DNA of 64,000 bases from Aequorivita iocasae (lineage in GTDB: Bacteria > Bacteroidota > Bacteroidia > Flavobacteriales > Flavobacteriaceae). Numbering within the stretch: the stretch's first letter is position 1; each line of letters begins with the position of its first letter. Of the stretch, positions 27,125-35,735 are shown in pieces. A program made the position numbers and the translations under genes. Below the pieces are notes generated by a model, which did no database searches, was not told the DNA's origin, and saw nothing but the letters and a program-made list of their open reading frames with translations. The stretch spans positions 558,001 to 622,000 of the forward strand of contig NZ_CP068439.1 of NCBI RefSeq assembly GCF_016757735.1. Direction: 5' to 3'.

Positions 27125-27466
27125 ATGAGAAACCTACTAACAGTATTTGCCTTTGCAGCCACAATGCTTTTTGGAATTCAGAATGCTTCTGCTCAAGAGT
27201 TATCACAAGATAACACCCGCCCAGAAGTAATAGCAAAAACGGAAACTGCAAAACTTACCGAAACCTTAGACCTGACTGGTGACCAAAGTCGAACCATTTT
27301 CAGAGCATTGGTGGCTAAAGAAGTAGCCTATCGGAAAAATAATTTGACTACCGACACTAACAGCAATTCAGCAGAAAAGAAACAAATTGATAATCAGTTA
27401 AAAGATGCAATGAAAAAAACACTTACTGCTGAACAATATGCTAAGTGGCTGAAAATAAATAATTAG
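27125..27466 (+). CDS. Small secreted helical protein, Spy-like
   Basis: A 113-aa protein with a signal peptide ending ASAQ. The mature part has LDLTGDQSRTIFRALVAKEVAYRKN and ends KKTLTAEQYAKWLKINN, so it shares the 'LDL-x-x-x-Q' and 'LTAEQ-x-x-KW' pattern of the preceding gene. It is separately placed by an 89-bp gap containing a palindrome and may have its own promoter. Role unknown; periplasmic or secreted. Confidence 0.65.
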   Translation: MRNLLTVFAFAATMLFGIQNASAQELSQDNTRPEVIAKTETAKLTETLDLTGDQSRTIFRALVAKEVAYRKNNLTTDTNSNSAEKKQIDNQLKDAMKKTLTAEQYAKWLKINN

Positions 27467-27487
27467 TGATTAATTATATTTAAAGTC

Positions 27488-27525
27488 AAGACCCTTTCTA
27501 AATTTAGAAAGGGTCTTTTATTTTA
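27488..27525. terminator. Shared terminator between Spy-like gene and hemL
   Basis: AAGACCCTTTCTAAA is followed directly by its exact reverse complement and then TTATTTT. It can act for both convergent genes. Confidence 0.85.
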
Positions 27526-27540
27526 TCTAATTTTTATTTC

Positions 27541-28830
27541 TTAATTAAGTGTTTTCGCAACTTTGCCGCAGGCAGAAATGGTAGCATCCAAATCATCATA
27601 GCTTAAAGCATCGCAGATAAACCAGGTTTCAAAAGCGCTAGGTGCAATATAAACACCTTCCTTTAGCATTCCATGGAAAAACTTTTTAAAGCTTTCATTG
27701 TTTGCCGCTGCCGCGGAATCAAAATCAGTAACGGGTTTGTCAGAAAAATGTACTGAAATCATGGAGCCCACACGATTTATTGTAAATTTTACACCTTCTG
27801 AAGTAAGTACCGCTTCCAAACCTTTGTGTAAATATTCTGTCTTTTTGGCAATGGAATTGAAGATCTCTCTGTTTGAATCCAATTCCTGCAGGATGGCCAA
27901 TCCAGCAGCCATCGCCAAGGGATTGCCACTTAAAGTCCCTGCCTGATAAACAGGCCCCACAGGTGCCAAACGATTCATAATTTCTTCTCTTGCAGCAAAG
28001 GCACCAACTGGCAATCCGCCGCCAATAACCTTTCCAAAGGTTACAATATCCGCTTTCACTCCAAACAATTCCTGTGCGCCGCCGGCAGCAAGCCTAAAAC
28101 CCGTCATTACTTCGTCAAAAATCAAAAGGATATTGTTTTCATCACAAAGTTTCCGCAAGCCTTCCAAAAATCCCTTGGAGGGTGGAATACAGCCCATGTT
28201 ACCTGCCACAGGTTCTAAAATAATACAGGAAATCTTATCCTTATTTGCTGTTATTACTTCTGCTACATTTTTTAAATCGTTGTAGGTAGCCAGCAAGGTA
28301 TCTTTTGCAGTGCCTTGCGTAACCCCCGGACTGTTTGGGCTGCCAAAAGTTACTGCGCCACTTCCGGCTTGTATGAGGAAAGAATCGCTATGCCCGTGGT
28401 AACAACCTGCAAATTTTATAATTTTATCCTTTCCCGTATAACCTCTTGCCAATCGCACAGCACTCATACAAGCTTCAGTTCCGCTGTTCACAAAGCGTAT
28501 TTTATCTATATTGGGAACCATGGAAACGGCCAGTTCGGCGATTTTAGTTTCAATTTCCGTAGGCATTCCAAAGGAAGTTCCTTTTTTTGCCTTTTCAATT
28601 ACAGCATTTACTACAGCTTCGTGTGCATGGCCCAAAATCATCGGGCCCCATGAATTTATATAGTCAATCAGTTTGTTTCCATCTGCGTCATATAGATAAG
28701 CGCCTTTTGCTTTTTCAACAAAAATGGGTGTCCCTCCCACTGCCTTAAAAGCGCGGACAGGGGAATTGACACCGCCAGGAATGACTTTCTCTGCTTCTGC
28801 AAAAAGGGCGCTGCTTCTTTGGTAATTCAT
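27541..28830 (-). CDS. hemL: Glutamate-1-semialdehyde 2,1-aminomutase
   Basis: A 429-aa PLP enzyme that turns glutamate-1-semialdehyde into 5-aminolevulinate in the C5 heme pathway. The N-terminal [18 protein letters not shown] is diagnostic. The PLP lysine is in [16 protein letters not shown], and [17 protein letters not shown] and [10 protein letters not shown] are also present. Length is standard. It is monocistronic and convergent with the Spy-like gene. Confidence 0.96.
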   Translation of the reverse strand: MNYQRSSALFAEAEKVIPGGVNSPVRAFKAVGGTPIFVEKAKGAYLYDADGNKLIDYINSWGPMILGHAHEAVVNAVIEKAKKGTSFGMPTEIETKIAELAVSMVPNIDKIRFVNSGTEACMSAVRLARGYTGKDKIIKFAGCYHGHSDSFLIQAGSGAVTFGSPNSPGVTQGTAKDTLLATYNDLKNVAEVITANKDKISCIILEPVAGNMGCIPPSKGFLEGLRKLCDENNILLIFDEVMTGFRLAAGGAQELFGVKADIVTFGKVIGGGLPVGAFAAREEIMNRLAPVGPVYQAGTLSGNPLAMAAGLAILQELDSNREIFNSIAKKTEYLHKGLEAVLTSEGVKFTINRVGSMISVHFSDKPVTDFDSAAAANNESFKKFFHGMLKEGVYIAPSAFETWFICDALSYDDLDATISACGKVAKTLN

Positions 28831-28924
28831 ATTAAATAATTGAGGGTTTTATTTATAAATAAGTGGGTTGATTTTAAGAAATCTTTTTATTTCTCTGAAA
28901 TTTTAAATTTCCACTCAAAAGATT

Positions 28925-29770
28925 TTACTGATTTTTTTCAGGATGCAAATACAAGATCTGCCCAATAGACAAATCGTTATTTTTTAAACCATTGTATTTT
29001 TTTAGGGTTTCAACGGTAATATTAAACCTTTTTGAAATACTGTAAAGGGTATCTCCAGCTTGTACGGAATAAGTTCCAATTTTTGCATCATCGGGGTCAA
29101 TGGCACCCACCCTTCTTCCTAAGACCTCATCATCATAAGCGGTAAGATTATATCTTTCAATAATGCCTATAAGCTTGTCAGGATATTTGGGGTCTGTGGC
29201 ATAGCCCGCGTTTCGCAAGCCTTTTGCCCAACCCTTATAGTCATCCTTGCGAAGTTTGAATAAATCTTGATAGCGGCTTCGCTGTGTTAGGAACAAAGAG
29301 TGGTCTCTATAGGAATATTTAGGGTCGTTATATTTTCTAAAGCATTCGCCACGCTCGTCATCATCATGATAAACGCGGTCGCCTTCCCAGCCTGTATGGC
29401 ATTTTATCCCAAAGTGATTATTGGCCTTCAATGTAAGCTCACCGGCCCCGGCACCACTTTCCAAAATTCCTTGGGCCAATGTAATGCTGGCGGGTATTCC
29501 GTATTGCAGCATCTCTTCCTTGGCAATTTCACCATATTCTTTAATGTAATTGGCCACGCGTTCGCTATAAGGTATGTTGACCGGCACTACTACAACCTCG
29601 GGTTCTTCTGCCTTTGTATCCTTTTCCTTTACGGTTTGATTTACCCTAACAACACGTTCGGTGTTATGTTTTTTTCGGTACTTGGTCGCGGTTTTTTTTG
29701 ATTTGCAACTGCTAAAACAAACGATAACTACAAGAAGAAGGATAGTAATTCTGCCAATCATTTTATTCAA
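28925..29770 (-). CDS. Glucosaminidase/LysM lipoprotein (peptidoglycan hydrolase)
   Basis: A 281-aa protein with lipobox VCFSSCK. A glucosaminidase domain (~75-215) has SITLAQGILESGAGAGELT with the probable catalytic Glu and NNHFGIKCH. A C-terminal LysM domain (~230-277; YSVQAGDTLYSISKRFN) binds glycan strands. It should cut N-acetylglucosaminyl bonds in peptidoglycan from the envelope. Its 5' end overlaps the 3' end of the D-cysteine desulfhydrase-like gene by 8 bp, so the two are translationally linked although functionally unrelated. Confidence 0.88.
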   Translation of the reverse strand: MNKMIGRITILLLVVIVCFSSCKSKKTATKYRKKHNTERVVRVNQTVKEKDTKAEEPEVVVVPVNIPYSERVANYIKEYGEIAKEEMLQYGIPASITLAQGILESGAGAGELTLKANNHFGIKCHTGWEGDRVYHDDDERGECFRKYNDPKYSYRDHSLFLTQRSRYQDLFKLRKDDYKGWAKGLRNAGYATDPKYPDKLIGIIERYNLTAYDDEVLGRRVGAIDPDDAKIGTYSVQAGDTLYSISKRFNITVETLKKYNGLKNNDLSIGQILYLHPEKNQ

Positions 29771-30686
29771 TTATAGGTAGGTTTTTCTTTTTCAACTTTT
29801 GATTCATTCCGGCCATGCCCTGTAAGCCTCCGGTATGGACTGCAAAAATACGGCTATTTTCTTTGAAATGCCCTTTTTTTAAAAGGTCCATAATGCCATA
29901 CATCATTTTTCCGGTATAAACCGGATCCAGCGGAATATTGGTCTCTTTTTTAAACTTATTCATAAAACGTATTAAATCAGCATCTATTTTACCATAACCG
30001 CCGAAACTATATTCATCCGTTATAGAAAAATTGCTTTTTAATGTATACTTTTCAATTTCTCGTGATTGAAAGATACCCTTTAATGCCGAAAATCCAAGAA
30101 TGTGTTGAGTTTTATTTGATGCCTTTACCAATCCCGCCATGGTACCGCCAGTACCCACTGGGACGCAAATATAATCAGCACTTTCTGGAATATCCTCTAG
30201 AATTTCTTCGCAGCCCTTTACCGCCAAGGCATTGGTGCCTCCTTCGGGAAGGAGGTAAAAATCTCCAAACTTTTCTTTTAGATTATTAATAAATTCGAGT
30301 TGATCTTTGCACTTGTATGAATCCCTTGATATAAAGTGTAATTGCATTCCACAAGTAGCGGCAAAAGTAAGTGTAGGATTTTCAGAAATTTTACCTTCAA
30401 GCTCCTCTCCTCTAATTATGCCAATAGTATGGAAACCCATTTCCTTGCCGGCTACAGCTACTGCAGCAATGTGGTTTGAAAAAGCTCCTCCAAAAGTAAG
30501 TAAGGTTTCATAACCGTTAATTTCGGCAAATTGGATATTGTATTTAAGCTTTCTGAATTTGTTGCCTGATACAAAAGGATGCAACATATCCTCTCGCACC
30601 ACATACAGCGAAAATGAATCCATTCCAAACGATGAAAGGGAAATATTCACCAAGCTACGATTTTTAAAATCAAAAAAAGTGTTCAT
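29763..30686 (-). CDS. 1-Aminocyclopropane-1-carboxylate deaminase/D-cysteine desulfhydrase family
   Basis: A 307-aa PLP enzyme of the tryptophan synthase beta fold. The motif VREDMLHPFVSGNKFRKLKYN carries the PLP lysine region, followed by TFGGAFSNHIAAVA and PVGTGGTMAGLV. Members deaminate ACC or desulfhydrate D-cysteine; the latter is more likely outside rhizobacteria (inference). I chose ATG at 30686 because homologs have about 30 residues before the RED motif and a promoter box lies 5 nt upstream. The mRNA would then be leaderless. It forms an operon with the glucosaminidase. Confidence 0.85.
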   Translation of the reverse strand: MNTFFDFKNRSLVNISLSSFGMDSFSLYVVREDMLHPFVSGNKFRKLKYNIQFAEINGYETLLTFGGAFSNHIAAVAVAGKEMGFHTIGIIRGEELEGKISENPTLTFAATCGMQLHFISRDSYKCKDQLEFINNLKEKFGDFYLLPEGGTNALAVKGCEEILEDIPESADYICVPVGTGGTMAGLVKASNKTQHILGFSALKGIFQSREIEKYTLKSNFSITDEYSFGGYGKIDADLIRFMNKFKKETNIPLDPVYTGKMMYGIMDLLKKGHFKENSRIFAVHTGGLQGMAGMNQKLKKKNLPIIE

Positions 30687-30691
30687 TCCTC

Positions 30692-30725
30692 CAAAGATAA
30701 TAAGACAAGTGCCATAAAAAACCAA
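30692..30725 (-). promoter_or_regulatory. Promoter of the D-cysteine desulfhydrase-like operon
   Basis: The reverse strand reads TATCTTTG (30692-30699), an exact TAnnTTTG, with TTG at 30723-30725 and a 23-bp spacer. The -7 box ends 5 nt from the ATG. Confidence 0.55.
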
Positions 30726-30866
30726 ATAAAATAAAAGAGCCGACAATATAAATTACAAAAACGCAAACCATTGTCAGAAAAAACTTAAATAAATGTGAAA
30801 AAATGTAGGAAATAACTGATAAATAACAATTTATGAAAAAATAAATCAAACATTTTATCCGGAAAA

Positions 30867-30999
30867 TTTGCACTTTATCGGAATTATGTTATATCATTGT
30901 ACGAATATTTTCAACAACCCCAAATCATGAAAATACAACTACTTCTGCAATTAACAAACCATAGTATATAACCACGAGTATATACTATGGTTTTATTTT
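30867..30999 (+). ncRNA. Candidate short transcript with 14-codon leader ORF and terminator
   Basis: A TTTG (30867-30870) and TATCATTG (30892-30899, one mismatch to TAnnTTTG) are 21 bp apart. A strong hairpin, AAACCATAGTATATA/TATATACTATGGTTT (30956-30993), followed by T-runs then closes a transcript of roughly 95 nt. Inside is MKIQLLLQLTNHSI (30927-30971), whose stop lies in the 5' arm of the hairpin. It could be an sRNA, an attenuated leader of the downstream LVIVD gene, or chance. The rest of the 365-bp gap (30700-31064) shows nothing else. Confidence 0.4.
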
Positions 31000-31064
31000 T
31001 TAAAAAAATAGATTCTTTAACTCATGTCAATTTCATACACTATTGCCCCAAAAAACTTGTAAAT

Positions 31065-34000
31065 ATGAAACGATTCTTACAATATTTTTTATTGCTTAGT
31101 GCCCCACTACTTTTTTCACAGACTCCCTGTGTCAATGGAATGGCCGGCGGTTTCCCTTGTGATGGACTTACTTTGCAAGGACATATAAGCATTGCGAATT
31201 TAGGAGGCAAGGCATATTCGGGGAATAATCCAATGGAAGCACAGGATTCTTGGGGCTGGACAGATCCACAGGATAACAAAGAATATGCACTTGTAACACT
31301 TAACGACGGAATTGCCTTTGTAGATATTTCTGTACCCACCAGTCCAAGATTTTTGGGGAAATTAAACTCTACTACTGGAGCGACTAGCTGGTGGCACGAC
31401 GTGAAGGTTTATAATAATCATGCCTATATAGTGAGTGAAAGTTCAAACTTTGGAATGCAAATTTTTGATCTTACAAGATTAAGAAATCTTTCTACAAGTA
31501 CTATTAATACTAGTGGTCCAAACCCCATGAGAATATTTACACGCGATGGATTATATACTGGTGTATCTACCACCCATAACTTGATTATAAATGAAGAAAC
31601 AGGTTACTTGTATTTATTAGGCTCCAACCGGAATGGTGGCGGTCCCAGAATTTTAAATTTAAATAGCAACCCCACAAACCCAACAGCAGTAGGAAATATT
31701 TCAACTTGGGGTTATTGTCATGATGCTCAAGTTGTATTGTATGATGGTCCCGATCCCGATTACCAAGGCCATGAAATTTTTGTTGGCGCTTTTGGGGGAA
31801 ACAAAAAAGTTAACATAATAGATGTTACCAATAAAAACAGCCCCACTCTCATTTCATCCGTAACCTATCCAAATATGTTCTATACACATCAGGGTTGGTT
31901 TACTGAAGATAAACGCTTTTTTATTGCAGGCGATGAAGTGGATGAAGAAAATATTGGAGGAGGCACCCGTACTTTTGTCTTCGATTTAACTGATCTCGAC
32001 AATCCCTCTTTACATTATACATACGAAGGCCCAACCGCAGCTATAGATCATAATGGCTATGTTGTAGGAAATCGTTTTTATTTGGCTAATTACAATGCTG
32101 GAATGAGAGTTTTAAAAATTGATAATATATATAATTCCACACCTACGATGAGTGAAATCAACCATTTTGACACCCATCCAAGTACAGACAATGCTTCTTT
32201 TTATGGAGCGTGGAATGTATACCCGTTCTTCAAAAGCGGAAATATTATTATTAGTGATTTGAATGAAGGTCTCATTATCGTAAAAGATCCCTTTTTTGAC
32301 AATATACCTCCTGTTGCAATTTGCCAAAACTATACAGCAACTCTTGACAAAAACACCGGCAGCGTAACTATCACCGCTGATGACATAGATAACGGTTCCA
32401 CAGATAATTTCGGGATAACTAAAAGAACAATTACTGCAGGTCAAACCATTTTCACCTGTAAAGATGTTGGACAAACTTTTAATCTAACCCTAACAGTAGA
32501 AGATGATTATGCAAACAAATCGTCATGTACTGCAACTGTTACTGTTGCTGCGCCCACAACAATTTACTCAGGAAATAATTGGAACAATGGCTCTCCAGGC
32601 CCTGGCTCAAATGCCAAAATAAGTAGTAATTATGATACTGCTACCAAAGGAAGCATCGACGCTTGTACTTGTGAAATTGATGCATCAAGAACCCTGACCG
32701 TGGCAGCAGAAGACTATTTAAATGTAACAAAAGATATTACAGTAAATGGCAACCTTATTGTAGAACACCAAGGCAGCGTGGTTCAATCAGACGATAGTGC
32801 ACTAGTAACAAACAATGGCACTATCAATGTTAACTACACAACTCCGTTTATGGTCCCTAGAGTATTTCTTGTTATGGGAAGCCCAATGACCACAGAAACC
32901 CGCAATGGAGCTTTCGGAAATTCATATATGTTCCTGAACCATTTAACTGAAAACTTTCTCCCAAATCCAGATGTTGCGGCCCAATTCCCCGGCGCGGAAA
33001 ATTTTGCAGATGATAATCAAGACAATTGGGTTAACTTTACAGGAACTTTAAATCCAGGCGAAGGCTACATTTCGCGACCACAATTGAACGGAAATGATGG
33101 CAATAAAACGTATGATATTACTTTTGAGCAAGGTACTCTAAACAGTGGAAATATTGATTTTACTGTAAAGTATAATGGAAACAGAAACAGCAGCCCAAAT
33201 GTGTTAGCCAATCCGTACCCTTCGGCTATACGTGCCATAGATTTCATAACAGCCAATAGTATGGTTAATGAAGTTTATTTTTGGAATCCCAACACACCAC
33301 CAAGCCCGCTACTTCCGGGCGCATATACCATGAATTTCAGTATGGAGGATATTTCCATGTATAACCTTTCCGGCGGAACCTATGCACCATCAGACCCAAC
33401 ACAAACGCCTCCCAACGGATTTATTTCCACGGGGCAAGGGTTTGGCATTAAAGCTACCGCTTTAGGAGTTGCCTCCTTTAGTAATTCCATGCGCGTAACC
33501 GACAATAACAATACAGCAACCCGGCCTACACAAGATGGTATAAACCGTATTTGGATAAAAGTAACAAACGACCAATATGAAATGGGCAATAATACACTAG
33601 TTGCTTTTTCTCCCTTTGCTACAAATGAAATGGATGCCGGTTATGACAGTAAAAGGATGGCTACGGTAGTTTCCCTTTACACCCATCTGGAAGATGCTTC
33701 AGAAGAATTAGGCATACAAAGTAGGGCGGCTTTTGAAGATGGTGCAAAAGTGCTTATGGGCTTTTCTACATTAATGGACGAAAGTCTAGACTATACAATT
33801 ACCATTAAAGACCTTGAAGGTGTAGGCCTTGAGAACGCCACGGTATTTCTTATAGATAATGAATTAAACATATCGACCAATTTATCCCAAGAGAGTTATA
33901 CTTTTAAAGCCGAAAAAGGGACTTATAATGCGCGCTTCACTTTACATTTTAGAAGTAATGAAGTATTGGGAGATGAAAATACTGGTCTTCAAAACGTGTC

Positions 34001-34223
34001 AATCTATCCAAACCCAACCGCAAACGTTATTAAGGTGGTATCTCCAGATGCTAGATTGAGCACCTTGGAAATATTTGATATTAGCGGAAGAAGGCTTCAA
34101 AGCATTGATTTGTCTACTAACACACAATACCAGGCAGATCTAAGCAATCTGCAAAGTGCGGTTTATTTCATCAAAATAAATACAGATAAAGGCTCGGTTA
34201 CCAAACAGATAATCAAACAATAA
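31065..34223 (+). CDS. Choice-of-anchor-B/LVIVD repeat protein with T9SS sorting domain
   Basis: A 1052-aa protein with a signal peptide ending PLLFSQTPC. Residues ~35-420 are LVIVD-type propeller repeats (YALVTLNDGIAFVDISVPTSP, VNIIDVTNKNSPTLISSV). A HYR/cadherin-like domain (~425-510; DNIPPVAICQNYTATLDK) and a long beta-rich region follow. The end is VSIYPNPTANVIKVVS...TKQIIKQ, a T9SS type A sorting domain. I chose ATG at 31065, since earlier codons precede the signal peptide. Surface-exposed or released; function unknown. Confidence 0.85.
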   Translation: MKRFLQYFLLLSAPLLFSQTPCVNGMAGGFPCDGLTLQGHISIANLGGKAYSGNNPMEAQDSWGWTDPQDNKEYALVTLNDGIAFVDISVPTSPRFLGKLNSTTGATSWWHDVKVYNNHAYIVSESSNFGMQIFDLTRLRNLSTSTINTSGPNPMRIFTRDGLYTGVSTTHNLIINEETGYLYLLGSNRNGGGPRILNLNSNPTNPTAVGNISTWGYCHDAQVVLYDGPDPDYQGHEIFVGAFGGNKKVNIIDVTNKNSPTLISSVTYPNMFYTHQGWFTEDKRFFIAGDEVDEENIGGGTRTFVFDLTDLDNPSLHYTYEGPTAAIDHNGYVVGNRFYLANYNAGMRVLKIDNIYNSTPTMSEINHFDTHPSTDNASFYGAWNVYPFFKSGNIIISDLNEGLIIVKDPFFDNIPPVAICQNYTATLDKNTGSVTITADDIDNGSTDNFGITKRTITAGQTIFTCKDVGQTFNLTLTVEDDYANKSSCTATVTVAAPTTIYSGNNWNNGSPGPGSNAKISSNYDTATKGSIDACTCEIDASRTLTVAAEDYLNVTKDITVNGNLIVEHQGSVVQSDDSALVTNNGTINVNYTTPFMVPRVFLVMGSPMTTETRNGAFGNSYMFLNHLTENFLPNPDVAAQFPGAENFADDNQDNWVNFTGTLNPGEGYISRPQLNGNDGNKTYDITFEQGTLNSGNIDFTVKYNGNRNSSPNVLANPYPSAIRAIDFITANSMVNEVYFWNPNTPPSPLLPGAYTMNFSMEDISMYNLSGGTYAPSDPTQTPPNGFISTGQGFGIKATALGVASFSNSMRVTDNNNTATRPTQDGINRIWIKVTNDQYEMGNNTLVAFSPFATNEMDAGYDSKRMATVVSLYTHLEDASEELGIQSRAAFEDGAKVLMGFSTLMDESLDYTITIKDLEGVGLENATVFLIDNELNISTNLSQESYTFKAEKGTYNARFTLHFRSNEVLGDENTGLQNVSIYPNPTANVIKVVSPDARLSTLEIFDISGRRLQSIDLSTNTQYQADLSNLQSAVYFIKINTDKGSVTKQIIKQ

Positions 34224-34256
34224 ATCCCCACAATCAATTATTTACTTTACCTAGAT

Positions 34257-34286
34257 AAAGACCGCTGTAAGGCGGTCTTTTTTTTA
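34257..34286 (+). terminator. Terminator of the LVIVD gene
   Basis: AAAGACCGC and GCGGTCTTT form a 9-bp stem followed by seven Ts. It ends 3 bp before the first ATG of the kinase remnant. Confidence 0.9.
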
Positions 34287-34289
34287 TTA

Positions 34290-34580
34290 ATGAAATTGGA
34301 TTGGGTAAGTATTTCTGAAATAAAAAAAGTCACAGTTTTTAGGGTGCTGCAAGAATTAATGACCAATATGAAAAAATACAGTGAAGCCTCTGCAGTAGTA
34401 CTTTCATTTCAGCAAGTGGGTAAAAAAATAACAATTGAATATACCGACAATGGTAAAGGTTGTATCATAAAAAATAAAAATGGCCTCCAAAATGCGGAAA
34501 ACCGTATTCATGCCATAAAGGGAACAATTACTTTTGATTCTGAACCCGGAAAAGGGTTTAAATCAAAAATTAACATATGA
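34290..34580 (+). pseudogene. Histidine kinase remnant (HATPase domain only)
   Basis: Only the 96-residue C-terminal ATPase part remains. VFRVLQELMTNMKKYSEA is the N box, YTDNGKG the D box, and GLQNAENRIHAIKGTITFDSEPGKGF the G box of an HPK7/NarX-like kinase. The usual TPR, membrane and dimerisation (HisKA_3) parts are missing, and the open frame starts right behind the LVIVD terminator, so no promoter is evident. It overlaps the following response regulator by ATGA, the original coupled arrangement. Most likely a truncated, dead gene. Confidence 0.78.
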
Positions 34581-35247
34581 GCATGTTTAAAAAAGTTTTG
34601 GTGTCAGACGACTTAGATTGTATCAACCAAGGTGTAATATCAGTATTGAATTCACTGGAAATTGAACACATTACGCAAGTCGCTTACTGTGACGATGCCT
34701 TTCTGCAAATAGAAAAAGCCATCTTGGAAAATACACCATTCGACTTATTGATAACCGACCTCTCGTTTGTTGCGGATCATCGCAAGCAAAAATATCCATC
34801 CGGCGAAACTTTAATCAGCGCCCTTAAACAAAAGCATCCCCAACTTAAAATAATTGCCTATTCCGTAGAGGACAACTTGCAAAAAGTACGTACAATAGTT
34901 TTAGACTGCAATGCTGATGCCTATGTTTGTAAAGGACGGTACGGACTCAAACAATTAGCCAGGCCATTGAGGAAGTAAGTCAGGGTAAACAATATCTTTC
35001 TCCCCAAATAGCAAACGCTCTTCATAAAAAATTGACTATAGATATTAGCGATTACGATATTGAGGTTCTTAAACTACTTTCCCGCGGTTATTCCCAAAAG
35101 GAAATAAGCAATGATTTCCTTGCAAATGATATAACACCATCTAGCCTTAGTTCCATAGAAAAAAAAATCCGCAAGCTTTGCGATCATTTTAAAGCAAACA
35201 ATACCATCCATCTGGTGGTAATAGTAAAAGACCTAGGGCTTATATAA
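34577..35247 (+). pseudogene. NarL/LuxR-type response regulator broken by a single-base frameshift
   Basis: The receiver part (34577-34978) has VLVSDDLD, the phospho-Asp in LLITDLSF and the conserved Lys in CKGRYG, then ends out of frame as KQLARPLRK. The HTH part (to 35247) is in another frame: QAIEEVSQGKQYLSPQ, then a LuxR-like HTH with RGYSQKEISNDF and a C-terminal IHLVVIVKDLGLI. Adding one C to TTAGCCAGGCC (34955-34965) restores a continuous protein of about 223 aa. So it is a recent one-base deletion or an assembly error. Its kinase is also truncated. Confidence 0.85.
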
Positions 35248-35371
35248 AATTTTATTTCCTGAACTACCTAAACCCCTAAATCTTAATACCTACTTCTTGC
35301 CGCCTATAGAATTCTGCAAATAATTTTTTGCACCATACGGATTTCCGTAAAAAAACACCCCGCTCTCTTTC

Positions 35372-35379
35372 TAAATTTG
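35372..35379 (+). promoter_or_regulatory. -7 box of the candidate small RNA
   Basis: TAAATTTG, an exact TAnnTTTG. No TTG was found at the -33 distance. Confidence 0.4.
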
Positions 35380-35383
35380 TTAT

Positions 35384-35465
35384 GTAAATAGCCATCTACA
35401 TATTCTGGGGAGAATAGGTAGGTTATTTTCAATCCCTTACGGAATCCTGTAAGGGATTTTTATTT
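35384..35465 (+). ncRNA. Candidate small structured RNA or leader of the DUF4177 operon
   Basis: A promoter box (35372-35379) is followed by a hairpin with TATTCT-GGGG-AGAATA at the tip, extended by ATCTAC/GTAGGT after one mismatch (35394-35423). A terminator AATCCCTTAC/GTAAGGGATT plus a T-run (35431-35462) follows. The predicted RNA is about 80 nt with no ORF. It could be a stand-alone sRNA, or a terminated leader of the genes at 35505-36049. I cannot match it to a known family. Confidence 0.45.
35431..35462 (+). terminator. Terminator upstream of the DUF4177 gene
   Basis: A 10-bp perfect stem AATCCCTTAC/GTAAGGGATT, 8-nt loop, then TTTTTATTT. It ends 43 bp before the DUF4177 start. Confidence 0.8.
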
Positions 35466-35504
35466 GTAGGCTGTAAGTTTGACAAAAAATATAAAACAAA
35501 TACC

Positions 35505-35735
35505 ATGGAGTACAAGGTAGTTCCCTTCGCCGCACACTTAGACCATAAAACAGGATACTCTAACCATGTATCTATACAACTGGAACAATTAATAAACAAA
35601 TATTCAGAACAGGGTTGGACCTTTCTCCACATGGAGACTATAACAAACCATCTAATAGGTACTGCTGGATGCTTTGGCTTTGGTGCAAAACCCGGATTTA
35701 CATTGGTAAGCAATATGTTGGTTTTTAAAAAATGA
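35505..35735 (+). CDS. DUF4177-like small protein
   Basis: A 76-aa protein beginning MEYKVVPFAAHL. It has the 'LEQLINKYSEQGWTFLHMETI' helix-Trp motif typical of DUF4177 and ends FTLVSNMLVFKK. The fold is a small beta-alpha-beta unit; function is unknown. There is no signal peptide. Its stop overlaps the next start as ATGA, so the two proteins are probably made together. Confidence 0.72.
   Translation: MEYKVVPFAAHLDHKTGYSNHVSIQLEQLINKYSEQGWTFLHMETITNHLIGTAGCFGFGAKPGFTLVSNMLVFKK

Noticed and set aside
35429-35713. 94-aa reverse ORF opposite DUF4177
   Set aside because: Antisense of the DUF4177 gene; no start context and no recognised family.
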